Below are positions 51,661 through 60,878 of a DNA stretch of 64,000 nucleotides, in pieces. This DNA is from DASUAS01 sp963809795 (GTDB lineage: Bacteria; Actinomycetota; Acidimicrobiia; IMCC26256; DASPTH01), in assembly GCA_963809795.1 (NCBI GenBank), contig CAWELN010000025.1, forward strand, positions 72,492 to 136,491, read 5' to 3'. The notes beneath the pieces were generated by a model. It saw only the letters and a program-made list of their open reading frames with translations. It did not search any database and had not been told where the DNA came from. Position 1 is the stretch's first letter; every line of letters starts with the position of its first letter. The position numbers were made by a program, and so were the translations under genes.

Positions 51661-54250
51661 TTGACCGGATTGCCTTCGGGAACGGTCACGTTCTTGTTCA
51701 CCGATCTGGTTGGTTCGACGCGTCTGTGGGAGGACCATCCCGAGGCGATGCAGGAAGCGCTGGCGCGTCACGACGCGATCTTGCGCACCGCGATCGAGGT
51801 GCACGACGGGCACGTGGTGAAGATGACGGGCGACGGCGCGCACGCGGCGTTCGTCACTGCTGACGCGGCGGCCGGTGCTGCCGTCGACGCCCAGCTCGCG
51901 CTCGCGGCCGAGGCATGGGGTGAGACCGGTGAGCTCCGAGTGCGTATGGGCTTGCACACCGGCCCCGCCGAACAGCGCGATGGCGACTATTTCGGCACGG
52001 CCGTGAACCGCGCGGCCCGGATCATGAGCGCGGCGCACGGCGGTCAGATTGTGGTGTCGCTGGCGTGCGAGGAACTCCTCCGCGACGCGATGCCGGACGA
52101 GTACACGCTGGTCGATCTCGGCGAGCACCGCCTGCGGGACCTGTCCCGAGCGGAGCGAGCGTTCCAACTCGAAGGTCCCGGGCTCGCGACGACGTTCCCC
52201 CATTTGCAGTCGCTCGATGCGTTCCCGGGGAACCTGCCGGTGCAGTTGACCTCGTTCGTGGGCCGTGACGACGATGTCGCAGGGTTGGCGAAGGCACTCG
52301 CCGAGTCGCGGCTGGTCACGCTCACGGGTGTGGGTGGTGTGGGCAAGACCCGCCTCGCGCTCCAGGTCGCGGCGGAAGTGCTCCCGCGGTTCGCGGACGG
52401 CGTGTGGTTGTGTGAGCTGGCTGCGACCAACGACGCTGACCTGCTCGCGCAGGTGGTCGTCGCGGCGTTGGCGGTGCAGTCACGGCCGGGGCGATCGCTG
52501 GCGGAGAGTGTGTGCGACTATCTCTCGGGGAAGCAGGCGTTGATCGTGCTCGACAACTGCGAGCACCTTCTGGACGAGGCGGCGGCGCTCGCCGAGGCGA
52601 TGTTGCGTGCCGCGCTGGGGGTGCGAGTGCTCGCAACGAGCCGCGAGCCGCTCGGCGTGGCGGGGGAGCGGCTGTTGGGGGTGCCGTCGCTCGACGTTGC
52701 GTCCGCGTCGGAGTCGAACCTGGAGGCGATCGCGGCGTGTGAGGCGGTGCAGTTGTTCATGGATCGCGCTGCGGCGACCCGGTCGGGTCTGGAGCTCGAC
52801 GGGACGAACGCGGAGCAGATCGTGGAGATCTGTCGACGACTCGACGCGATCCCATTGGCGATCGAGCTGGCGGCGGCGCGCGTCACGAGCATGAGTCCGG
52901 GCGAGATCGCGGGGCTGCTCGACGAACGGTTCCGGCTCCTCACCGGCGGGCGCCGTCGCGGAGTCGAGCGGCATCAGACGTTGCGGGCGACCGTCGAATG
53001 GTCCTATTCGCTCCTCGACGAACGCGAGCGCATCGTCTTCGATCGTGTCGGCGTCTTCGCCGGGAGCTTCGACGCAGATGCCGCCACCGCGGTGGCAGGA
53101 GACGACGAGCTCGAAGCCTGGGACGTCCGAGACGGCCTCGACGACCTGGCCGCCAAGTCGATGATCCAACTCGACGACGGACCCGACGCCACCACGCGCT
53201 TTCGTCTCCTCGAAACCCTGCGCCAATACGCACTCGAACGCCTCGACGACACCGGTCAGACCGAGGAACACCGCCGCCGCCACGCCGAGCACTACGCCGG
53301 CTTCGCGGAAGCTGCCGGCCCCGGCCTGGAAGGACCCGACGAGGCCGCGTGGTTCCTCCGCTTCGACGCCGAGCTCGACGATCTGCGCGCCGCGGTCGCC
53401 TGGGCGCTCGACGCCCCAACCCAGGCCGACGCCGAGCTTGGTCTGCGGATCGTCGCCCCGCTCGTCGGCCAGTCCTTCTATCGTCCGTCGGCCGGCCTGG
53501 GCGAGTGGGCCGAAGCCGCCCTCGCGCGCGCAGAAACCTCGACCCCCGGCCGGCGCTGCGCAGTGCTCGCAGCCGCGGCCTGGAAAGCGGTGCTCGAAGG
53601 AGACCTCGACCTCGCGCGCACGCGTGCGTCCGAGGCGTTGCGTGACGGGCTCCCCCCGGACACGCCTTCCCCCGCATGGGCGCACAGCGCGGCTCGCGAC
53701 TGCCGACTTCTTTGCCGGGGACCATCCGGCCGCGTGGCAAACGCTCGCGGCCGGCCGGCGAGCTCTCGACGCCATCGGTGCCCCCGACTACGCCCTCCTC
53801 GAGCTCGACCTCAACGGCCTCATGGGTCGCTCTGTGGCCGGTCAACTCGAGGAGGCCCGCACGCCGGCCGAGGAGGCCCTCCGGCGGGCCCGTATGCTCG
53901 CCAACCCGAGCCAGCTCATCGTTGCGCTCCGGTGGTTCGCAGGGACGCGTCGACCCGACGAGTCGGACGAAACGATCGAGGCGCTCGAAGAATGCCTGGC
54001 CCACAGCCGCGCCGTCGTCACCCCCGACGCACCCGATGTGCTGCAACCTCTCGGGTTGCTCGCACAGCTCCGTGCTCGTCGCCGCGAACGCGCGCCAGCC
54101 ATCGAGGCGCTACGCGAAGGGGTCGTCCGCGCCCACGACACCGGACAGTCAGTCATGTTGGCCTTCGTGCTCAGCTGCGGCGTGAGCGTTGCCGCCAATC
54201 TCGATGCTCCGGAGCTCGCGACGACGGTTGGCGGTGCCGTCACCGACAGC
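51661..54250 (+). pseudogene. Class III nucleotidyl cyclase / NB-ARC ATPase / TPR protein, frameshifted and truncated
   Basis: Starts with TTG at 51661 behind GAGGGG. Cyclase domain (about 5-175): FLFTDLVGSTRLWEDH and VVKMTGDGAHAAF supply both metal Asp residues. NB-ARC/AAA domain (about 190-500): LVTLTGVGGVGKTRLALQ (Walker A), LIVLDNCEHLLDE (Walker B) and RVLATSREPL. TPR-like helices follow (FRLLETLRQYALERLDD). Frame is lost near 53665 in a run of Cs and continues in another frame (ATADFFAGDHPAAWQTLAAG) to VGGAV at about 54240, where family similarity stops abruptly. The missing end and the adjoining remnant on the other strand show a rearrangement. It would make cAMP in response to an unknown signal. 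Confidence 0.78.
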
Positions 54251-54780
54251 GGTCCTGCTGCTCACACAGCGCGGCGAGGTCTTCGAACTGCAAATAGTCC
54301 AGCAGATGAATGCCCAGCGCGTTCATGGCGAGCACGTGCACCGGAAAGTCGACTCCGTCGACCGTGCTGGGCGCGGTGTCGTTGTTCCCGTCGCTGCCCA
54401 GCGCGGCGATCTTTCGCTCGGCGACGAACTCGAGCGCGGTCGGATGCAACCCGGCCCGTGCGTGCGCCACGTCCCAGGCTCCGAGCTGCTTTCGCCGGGC
54501 ACTGTGGCCGACGCGCACGAACAGCAAATCACCCTGCCCGACACGAAGATGCTGCGCGGCTTCAGCGGCGCGGAGATCTTCGATCGTGACGCTGTCGCCC
54601 GGCTCGAGCCACGGCTGTCCGCGAGTCGGGGGATGTCGAGAAGCACACCGCGACCGACGATTCCGTCTCGGATCACCTCAATCGAGAGCGAGGCAGCGCC
54701 GGTCGGAGTGATGGCGTCGACCGGCACGTCGTTGTACAGCTTCGAGTCGTCGGGGCGGAACTTGTGCGACGCCTTTCGAA
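54240..54780 (-). pseudogene. Remnant of a putative cyclase (kynurenine formamidase-like, PF04199 type)
   Basis: On the minus strand, KLYNDVPVDAITPTGAASLS, GIVGRGVLLDIPRL, then after a frameshift near 54628 QPWLEPGDSVTIEDL, GDLLFVRVGHSA, GLHPTALEFVAERKIAALGS, and DFPVHVLAMNALGIHLLDYL. Both ends are missing: the N-terminal metal HxGTHxD motif is absent, and the 3' end abuts the truncated cyclase/NB-ARC gene at about 54240. A dead gene. Confidence 0.72.
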
Positions 54781-54824
54781 CCCGGCGCCTCAGTGGGCTG
54801 AACTCGTTGCCACGCTGGGTGCCC

Positions 54825-55340
54825 CTACCGCTGGCTGAAGGTGTCGGGTGAGGACCGTCGTGCAAGTACGTGCCAGGTGGGGGCGTTCGGATCACGGCCC
54901 GGGCCGGCCACGGACTCGACCTCGCGGCTGGGCACCGTGGGGGTGCCCTTCGGGACGAGCGCGGCTACGAGGGGCCTGCGGTCGCGTTTGCGTCGCGCGA
55001 GCGTCGGTGGCTTGTCGCACAAGTACTTGTCGCCCCATTGCCGGAGACCGACGAGGACGACGTGGAGGTCGAGGCCCATGCGCGTGAGCTGATAGTCGTA
55101 GCGATCTTGGCGGGTGCCGTACGGGATGGCCTCGAAGATCCCTTCTTCGACCAGTCGGTTGAGGCGATCGGTGAGGACGTTGCGCGAGATGCCGAGGCTC
55201 TCGTGGAACTCGTCGAAGCGTCGAAGCCCCAAGAAGGCGTCCCGAATGATGAGGAGGGTCCACCGCTCGCCCACCAGCTCGAGTGCACGCGCGATGGAGC
55301 AGTTCTGCGCTTGGTACTCGCGGTTCAGCACCCTCGTCAC
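54825..55340 (-). CDS. HxlR-family winged-helix regulator
   Basis: 171 residues from a GTG at 55338-55340. HxlR signature near the N-terminus, including the Cys in YQAQNCSIARALELVGERWTLL, then FDEFHESLGISRNVLTDRLNRL and GLDLHVVLVGLRQWGDKYL. The C-terminal 50 residues are less conserved. HxlR proteins often sense quinones or aldehydes through the N-terminal Cys. The alpha/beta hydrolase gene is just upstream on the same strand and may share its control. Confidence 0.85.
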   Translation of the reverse strand: MTRVLNREYQAQNCSIARALELVGERWTLLIIRDAFLGLRRFDEFHESLGISRNVLTDRLNRLVEEGIFEAIPYGTRQDRYDYQLTRMGLDLHVVLVGLRQWGDKYLCDKPPTLARRKRDRRPLVAALVPKGTPTVPSREVESVAGPGRDPNAPTWHVLARRSSPDTFSQR

Positions 55341-55414
55341 GCTACCGCATGGGTCGCGTGAAAGGACTCATCCGGGTGCTGCCGCGAGGCGGGAGTATCC
55401 CCGGCGTGGTGGTT

Positions 55415-56113
55415 TCAGCGGTTGACGGCAAGCGCGTCGCTGGCCATCTCCGTGAGCCGAATGACGTCCTTGGGATGCGAGACCATGGCGAGATGGCTGG
55501 ATGGCACGTCGATCGTCGTTGCCCCCATCCGCTCGGCGAACATCTGCTGCGCCGGCGGTGGGATCGCTTCGTCCTCGGTCGCGACCAGATACCACGAAGG
55601 CAGCGACCGCCAGGCCGGAACACCCATTGTCTTGCCGAAGATGTTGGACGCGATCGGCTGTTGCACCGCGAACATGACCTTCGAGGTGACCGGGTCGACA
55701 TCGGACGCGAAATGATCGAAGGCATCTGCTGCGAGCCAGACGAAACCCGCGTCGTCGACGGACTGGTGGACCAGCGCCGGCGGCACGGGCCCCTGTGCGA
55801 GCAGCGCGCCGAGCGACTCACCTTCGTCGAGAGCGAAGGCTGCGACGTAGACCAGGCCGACGACGCCGGGAGCGTCGGTGCCCAGGGCGGTGATGACCTG
55901 GCCGCCGTAGGAGTGGCCGACGACAATCGTCGGACCGGCCTGCCGCGCGAGGACCTGGCGCAGACGCGCGACGTCGTCATCCAGTGACGTGAGGGGGAAC
56001 TGCGGCGCGATGACGTCGTAGCCCTGTGACTGCAGACCTTCAATGACTCCGCGCCAACTCGAGCCGTCGGCCCAGGCGCCATGAACCAGGACGACGTGGG
56101 GGCGAGTGTTCAT
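55415..56113 (-). CDS. Alpha/beta hydrolase
   Basis: 232 residues from the ATG at 56111-56113. Oxyanion strand VVLVHGAWADGSSW, nucleophile VVGHSYGGQVI (Ser near residue 75), the acid in LVATEDEAIP and the catalytic His in SSHLAMVSHP. EstC/hydroxynitrile-lyase-like small hydrolases match this length. Substrate unknown. Its end is 74 bases from the HxlR regulator. Confidence 0.88.
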   Translation of the reverse strand: MNTRPHVVLVHGAWADGSSWRGVIEGLQSQGYDVIAPQFPLTSLDDDVARLRQVLARQAGPTIVVGHSYGGQVITALGTDAPGVVGLVYVAAFALDEGESLGALLAQGPVPPALVHQSVDDAGFVWLAADAFDHFASDVDPVTSKVMFAVQQPIASNIFGKTMGVPAWRSLPSWYLVATEDEAIPPPAQQMFAERMGATTIDVPSSHLAMVSHPKDVIRLTEMASDALAVNR

Positions 56114-56313
56114 CGCACACCTCCGATTCGTTTGTTACCTCGACGTGGACCGCGACCCGGACCCGCAGCCGTACCGTGAGTCCTATCACACAACTCAGCA
56201 GAGGGCAATGGGTGCTACGTTCAAGCATGACCACACAGCAAGGGTGGGAGTGCGTGCAGTGCCCGTGATTGACCTGGATCGACGAATGGCGGAGTGAGGT
56301 GTAGGAGGACGCG

Positions 56314-56922
56314 ATGGCTAATGACGTGATCATCGGTCACGACGGGAAACCGCGCTGTTCCTGGGCCGGAGCCACCGAAACTGCGCTCGGCAGTTACCAC
56401 GACGAGGTGTGGGGTACGCGCACCTACGACGCGTCGGCGATGTTCGAAGCGCTGACCCTGGGTGTGTTCGAGGTCGGGCTCAGCTGGTCGGTCGTGTTCG
56501 GCAAGCGGGACGCGTTCCGAAGGGCCTTCCACGGCTTCGACGTCGCCAAGGTCGCGGCAATCACCGATCGGGACGTCGACCGGCTGCTGCAGGACCCGTC
56601 GATCATCCGAAACCGCGCCAAGATCCAGGCCACGATCGACAACGCGCACGCGATCAGGGCGGCATCGCCGAGCCTTGGCGCGCTCGCCAAGTCATATGCA
56701 AGCACGCGTACGCGTGCACCACGCTCTCTCGCGGACCTCCCCACGTCGACGGCGCACGCCGAAGCGTTCGCCAAGCAGCTGAAGACTCAGGGGTACCGCT
56801 TCGTCGGGCCCACGAGCGTGTACGCCTTCATGCAGAACGTCGGCGTGGTGAACGATCACATCCGAGGGTGCTTCCGAGCGACCGACTACCGCCCGGGCAC
56901 AGCGCCAAGACCGCCGCGGTGA
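56314..56922 (+). CDS. tag: DNA-3-methyladenine glycosylase I
   Basis: 202 residues. Tag signature: RCSWAG start (zinc ligands), YHDEVWGTRTYD, FEALTLGVFEVGLSW, FVGPTSVYAFMQNVGVVNDH and HxxxC end (IRGCFR), the latter completing the zinc site. It removes 3-methyladenine from DNA. It lies alone, and the 200 bases upstream show no clear operator. Confidence 0.92.
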   Translation: MANDVIIGHDGKPRCSWAGATETALGSYHDEVWGTRTYDASAMFEALTLGVFEVGLSWSVVFGKRDAFRRAFHGFDVAKVAAITDRDVDRLLQDPSIIRNRAKIQATIDNAHAIRAASPSLGALAKSYASTRTRAPRSLADLPTSTAHAEAFAKQLKTQGYRFVGPTSVYAFMQNVGVVNDHIRGCFRATDYRPGTAPRPPR

Positions 56923-56983
56923 AGATCGCTCGAGGAAGAGCTGATACACGCAGGTCTCTACACCTCGGCAACGCGCCGTCGCC

Positions 56984-58177
56984 TCAGACGCCGGCGGGTG
57001 CCTTCAGGGCGGAGATGTCTATCCCGTAGAGTGCAGCCGCCGTGTCCCGGACGATGAATGCTGCGTCCTCATCGCTGAATCCATTCGCCAGGATCCTTCT
57101 GACGAGGTCGCGATCCTCAGGGTAGAAGCAGTCCATGTGCGGATAGTCGCTGGCCCACATGAAGCGATCGGCGCCGCATTCTTCGACGGCGAGCCTGAGC
57201 GTGTTGCTTTCGAACTGGACCGTGGCGTAGACGTTGTTCTTGAAATAGTCACCAGTGGGCCGTTGTTGGGGACCTGTCGGCTTGGATTTGGTTGGGGAAC
57301 TCTTATCGTCCCCACGCAAATGGTTCAACCGGTAAATGAAGTGAGGCCACCACCCGACGTCGGTCTCGGCCAACACGATCTTCAGGTTCGGGTGTCGATC
57401 GAAGACCCCTGAGGCGATCATGTTCCCTAGGGACACCTGAACCTCCACGACAACTCGCGTGAGGTAGTGGACAGATCCAAATTCCTGAACTGGCAGGCCA
57501 TCCTCCCGTTCATCGGAGGAGTACCTCAGCATCCCCTTGCCTTTGGCTCCGGTCAGAATGTGCATGGTAAGCGGCAATTCGAGTTCCGCCGCGGCCCTCC
57601 AGATAGGGTCGTAGAAGTCGAAGTAATAGGGACGCTCGTCCACCGGCGAGCTATGGATGAGCGCACCGTTGAGACCCAAGCGCTTGATTTGCTCGAGGTG
57701 CTGGATAGCCGTGGCCACGTCGGTCACGTCGCACATTCCGATGCCCTTCAGGCGGTTCGGATAATCCGAGCAGTATTCACCGGCCCAGTCATTAAAGGCG
57801 GTGAAGCATTCGGCCCGTAGCTCGTCATCCTCCATGCCGAAGAGGAACAGGCCCCACGACGAGTAGAGGACCTCGGCGGATACCGTGTCCCTGTCTTGCT
57901 CCTTGAGTCGCTCGGCCGGGTCCCACACGCTCTTCGGCGCGCCGTCATAGCCCTTCTTGATGGCCGTTGCGAAGTCATCCGATCGACATCCTCCCGTGCT
58001 GCCCGCTACCGGGTTCTTGAGGTTCGGCCCGCTGATCCAGAACTCACCTTCTGGTGTCTTGATGGTGTGCGGGGACTTATCCCGTAAGCGCCGCGGCAGC
58101 CTCGTCTGAAACAGGTCGGCGGGCTCCGCGAAATGCGCATCTCCCGAGATGATGATCTGGTCACCTATGACTGCCAT
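56984..58177 (-). CDS. Amidohydrolase-2 family metal-dependent hydrolase, AT-richer than its neighbours
   Basis: 397 residues from the ATG at 58175-58177 behind GGGGAGGAA. ISGDAHFAEP metal motif at the start, LPLTMHILTG, FDRHPNLKIVLAETDVGWWPHF and FMWASDYPHMD. Distantly related to the hydrolase at 48435-49616. Base composition is visibly less GC-rich than the surrounding genes, which suggests recent gain. Substrate unknown. Confidence 0.85.
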   Translation of the reverse strand: MAVIGDQIIISGDAHFAEPADLFQTRLPRRLRDKSPHTIKTPEGEFWISGPNLKNPVAGSTGGCRSDDFATAIKKGYDGAPKSVWDPAERLKEQDRDTVSAEVLYSSWGLFLFGMEDDELRAECFTAFNDWAGEYCSDYPNRLKGIGMCDVTDVATAIQHLEQIKRLGLNGALIHSSPVDERPYYFDFYDPIWRAAAELELPLTMHILTGAKGKGMLRYSSDEREDGLPVQEFGSVHYLTRVVVEVQVSLGNMIASGVFDRHPNLKIVLAETDVGWWPHFIYRLNHLRGDDKSSPTKSKPTGPQQRPTGDYFKNNVYATVQFESNTLRLAVEECGADRFMWASDYPHMDCFYPEDRDLVRRILANGFSDEDAAFIVRDTAAALYGIDISALKAPAGV

Positions 58178-58784
58178 AACTTCCTCCCCGTTCGCGTTCA
58201 AAGGCTATAGCGCGTCGTCCGGCACGGTTCACGCGGGCAGTGGCCTGGAGCTCAGTCGCCGTGGACTGTCCTGGACGCGCTCGAGTGAACCGGTCTTCCA
58301 AGTGCCCTCGTCCGCGATCGACGTGGTCGAACTGACCTCAGATCGAGGCCTCGTCTCACGATGTCAGACCCGTGTGGCGACAACCGCTGGTGAAGCGAAG
58401 ACTCTGTTGGCTACGGCGGACTGCGATGGGCTTCGAGCTCTTCTCGTCGAATGTGGAGAGCGATGCGGGTACACAATTCGCGGATTCGACCCGCTTGGGA
58501 AGGGCGCGCTCTGTGGAACCGTGGCCTTGGTATCGGCTTCGAAGGACTGGACCACTCATCGACCAAGCGGCGGGACGTCTGCCGTAGCTGTTGGGCGAAG
58601 TGACGAGGAGTCGCGGGGAACCGCGGGAGAAACCCGTCTGCGACAAACGCCCCGACGTGCTGATCGGGGTCGCCGCCCTCGCGAGGCTTCGAACGGGGTT
58701 CGAAAGAGATTCGTTCGCTCTGCCAGAGACCGGACACCCGCTCGGCACGCTGACCAGCGAGAACGTTGTGAATCTGGCAACGAG

Positions 58785-58826
58785 CGGAGGGAGTGGGATT
58801 CGAACCCACGGTTCGAGGGATGCCTC
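58785..58826 (-). pseudogene. 3' fragment of a tRNA gene (Ser-like), possible attachment site
   Basis: On the minus strand a variable-arm-like hairpin (GAGG-CATC-CCTC), a perfect T-arm GTGGG-TTCGAAT-CCCAC and the acceptor half TCCCTCCG follow one another, as in the 3' end of a tRNA-Ser gene. Upstream there is no D-arm or anticodon arm, and the CCA is replaced by CTCG. Tyrosine recombinases commonly insert elements at tRNA 3' ends and leave such copies. A decayed recombinase lies 1 kb away. Confidence 0.6.
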
Positions 58827-58866
58827 TCTGCGTGGTGGCAAGTGAGGGTCGTGTTTCGCGTCTGCG

Positions 58867-58894
58867 CAGGTCAGACGAAATATCGTCTGACCTG
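58867..58894. repeat. 12-bp perfect inverted repeat with AATA loop
   Basis: CAGGTCAGACGA pairs with TCGTCTGACCTG around AATA. It lies 40 bases from the tRNA fragment. It could be a terminator (no T-run follows) or a recombinase arm/core site. Confidence 0.75.
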
Positions 58895-58930
58895 GTAGGT
58901 ACCGTTGGTGACCACCGAGAACCGTTCGTT

Positions 58931-59167
58931 GTGTCACGTGGGTGTCACGCCACACCTCGGATCGGCGAGCCGAGGCGGCACTTGAGTGATGAGACCATCC
59001 TCCACGCGTTCAACCACCCGGTCCGCGTCGAAGACCTCGAGGAAGGGCTCGTGATGCTCGTGGGACCCGACCACGCCGGCAACCTCGTCGAGATTGGCGT
59101 CGTGACCTCCGAGGAAGGACCGGTCATCGTCCACGCCATGCCCGCCCGGCCGCAGTACCGAAGGTGA
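58931..59167 (+). CDS. Candidate toxin-like small protein of a two-gene module
   Basis: About 78 residues from a GTG at 58931; TTG at 58982 is an alternative. The conserved pattern RRHLSDETILHAFNHPVRVE, VMLVGPDHAGNLVEIGV and VIVHAMPARPQYRR matches a family of small proteins often found beside HTH partners and annotated as toxins of the BrnT/RelE-like kind. Its stop overlaps the next frame, whose HTH protein would be the antitoxin. Toxicity is not shown by sequence. Confidence 0.55.
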   Translation: MSRGCHATPRIGEPRRHLSDETILHAFNHPVRVEDLEEGLVMLVGPDHAGNLVEIGVVTSEEGPVIVHAMPARPQYRR

Positions 59168-59172
59168 CGCTC

Positions 59173-59448
59173 ATGCCCCGCACCGTCGCGGAGATCCTCG
59201 ACCAAGCTGACGAACTCGCAGCACGCTTCGAAGCACACGAGCCGCACGCGACCGATGTCAGCGACGCTGCAGCACTGCGCGCTGTCCGCCACGCGTTCCA
59301 GGCCCGAGCCGAAGCCGAACGCAAGCTCGCCGACGCAGTCTCGGTCGCGCGCGCCGAAGGACACTCCTGGGCCGCGATCGGCGCCATGGTCGGCACCTCA
59401 GGCGAAGCCGCACGCCAGCGTTACGAACGCCCGATTCCCAAGGCGTGA
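59173..59448 (+). CDS. Small HTH protein, candidate antitoxin partner
   Basis: 91 residues from the ATG at 59173 with GAAGG upstream; a GTG at 59164 overlaps the previous stop. An acidic helical N-terminus (VAEILDQADELAARFEAHEP), then a sigma-region-4-like helix-turn-helix near the end (GHSWAAIGAMVGTSGEAARQRYERP). Gene order toxin-then-HTH, short spacing and size support a toxin-antitoxin-like unit. Confidence 0.6.
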   Translation: MPRTVAEILDQADELAARFEAHEPHATDVSDAAALRAVRHAFQARAEAERKLADAVSVARAEGHSWAAIGAMVGTSGEAARQRYERPIPKA

Positions 59449-59493
59449 AACCACGACAGCGCAGAGCGCCGATCGGCAGTTCTGCGGCAACCC

Positions 59494-59742
59494 CTAGCTG
59501 GCCCGAGCAAGCGTGACGATGCCAGCGTCGATCACAAGGTTCACGCGCGAGAACCGCATGTCAGAACGAAGTGGAAACGAGCGCCCGTCTCGTCGTGCAA
59601 TACGGACCGTGATTCCGAGCGCCTCGGCCGCTTGTAGCGCGTCCTCTTCTCGTTGGCCGACGAGTGTCTCGGCGAACTGCTCGGTCCGCTCCAGCGTGGT
59701 CCGGGCTGAGTCTGGAAGCGACCCACGGGTCTCATCGTCCAC
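59494..59742 (-). CDS. Small I78-inhibitor-like protein
   Basis: 82 residues from a GTG at 59740-59742. The C-terminal part LVGQREEDALQAAEALGITV, RIARRDGRSFPLRSDMRFSR and VNLVIDAGIVT follows the pattern of peptidase inhibitor I78-like domains, which are small alpha/beta proteins with unknown targets in actinobacteria. No signal peptide, so it acts in the cytoplasm if it is expressed. Confidence 0.55.
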   Translation of the reverse strand: MDDETRGSLPDSARTTLERTEQFAETLVGQREEDALQAAEALGITVRIARRDGRSFPLRSDMRFSRVNLVIDAGIVTLARAS

Positions 59743-59864
59743 GCACGCATAATGCCCGCTCCGGCCCGGTTATGGCACTGGTCCTACGGTCGGAGCTTGA
59801 CGTGCCGGGAGGCTCCTGGGCCGTCGGTGCGGGTGTGTCCCCGGCGAAATGCTGGAGGTCGTGG

Positions 59865-60784
59865 ATGACTTCTTCGACGGATGAGACCCGTGCTCTAGAT
59901 CGCCAGACCGAAGTATTCACACAGCAGGAGGAGCTCGCGCTGGTCGGGTTCCCCGCCGGGTACAGCGGCCTGACCCTTGAGGCGTATCGGCTCGACCTAC
60001 GCCAGGCGTCGAATGGTGCGCAGAACGACGCGTCCCGCTGTTCGGTGCCCGACGCGCCGACATCGAGAAGTTCGGTCGCCACCTCGAGACACTCGGACGA
60101 GCTCGCTCGACCATCGCCCGTCGGCTCTGCACGGTGGCGTGCTTCTACCGCTACGCCGAACAAGAAGACTTCCTAGCGAAGTCGCCGGCCACGCACGTAC
60201 GCCGTCCCCGACTCGACTACGAATCCCACGCCACCGGACTCGACCGCAACGAAGTCGGCGCCATGCTCGTCGCCGCCGGCCTCGGCCGAGCACAAGACCA
60301 CGCCCTCATCAGCTTGCTCGCACTCAATGGGCTACGCGTCTCCGAAGCAACCGGAGCGAACATCCAAGCGCTCGGCCTCGAGCGTGGACACCGCACGCTG
60401 ACAATCCTGCGCAAGGGCGGCAAGACCGTACTCATCCCTCTCGCTCCACGAACAGCTCGCGCTGTCGACCTCGCCGTCGGTGAACGCTGAGAAGGACCGC
60501 TCTTCCTAGGCATCGACGGCCGACGACTCGATCGCCACGCCGCCGCCCGCACCGTTGCCCGCATCGCTCGCCGCGCCGGCATTACCAAGTCCGTCGGACC
60601 GCACACGCTCCGTCACGCGTTCATCACCGCCGCGCTCGACGCAGGCGTGCCGCTACGAGACGTCCAAGAAGCCGCCAGCCACGCCGACCCGCGAACCACA
60701 ATGCGGTACGACCGAGCCAGGGTCTCCCTCGACCGCCACGCCACCTACATCGTTGCCACCTTCATCGCCGGCGCCGCTCGCTGA
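59865..60784 (+). pseudogene. Tyrosine recombinase/integrase (XerC/D type), broken by a frameshift and an in-frame stop
   Basis: The ATG at 59865 has GGAGG upstream. N-terminal SAM-like part (LVGFPAGYSGLTLEAYRLDLRQ) loses frame near 60008 (one base missing) and continues VEWCAERRVPLFGARRADIE, VACFYRYAEQEDFL, LLALNGLRVSEATGA (first catalytic Arg) and RTLTILRKGGKTVLIPL. A TGA at 60488-60490 interrupts GER-EGPLFLGIDGRRLD; after it, in the same frame, come HTLRHAFITAALDAGVPL (His, Arg), ASHADPRTTMRYDR (His, Tyr) to 60784. All catalytic residues remain recognisable, so decay is recent. Confidence 0.85.
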
Positions 60785-60878
60785 CCATCCCAGGCAGACG
60801 CCCAACCGGGCCGGAGCGGGCATTCTGCGTGCGTCCGGGTGAGGGCTGTTGGCTACGGGGTCGCTATTTCCCGGAGCG

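Larger units (their letters stand above)
58178..58930. other. Gene-poor stretch at the edge of the mobile region
   Basis: About 750 bases with no gene I can support. Open frames exist but lack ribosome binding sites or family similarity. It contains a tRNA 3'-end fragment (58785-58826) and a strong inverted repeat (58867-58894), both described separately. It likely marks the boundary of an inserted element. Confidence 0.6.

Noticed and set aside
58867..58894. The inverted repeat as an ordinary transcription terminator
   Set aside because: No gene ends just before it on either strand and no T-run follows. A recombination-site role near the tRNA fragment fits better, though unproven.
58149..58898. 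A 249-residue open frame on the plus strand
   Set aside because: It runs through the tRNA fragment (giving the EWDSNPRF type of false protein seen over tRNA genes) and has no ribosome binding site or family match.
60488..60490. In-frame TGA in the recombinase as a selenocysteine codon, given selA-selB in the same window
   Set aside because: The position is not a catalytic cysteine site, no SECIS hairpin is evident just after it, and the same gene also has a frameshift. A nonsense mutation is simpler.
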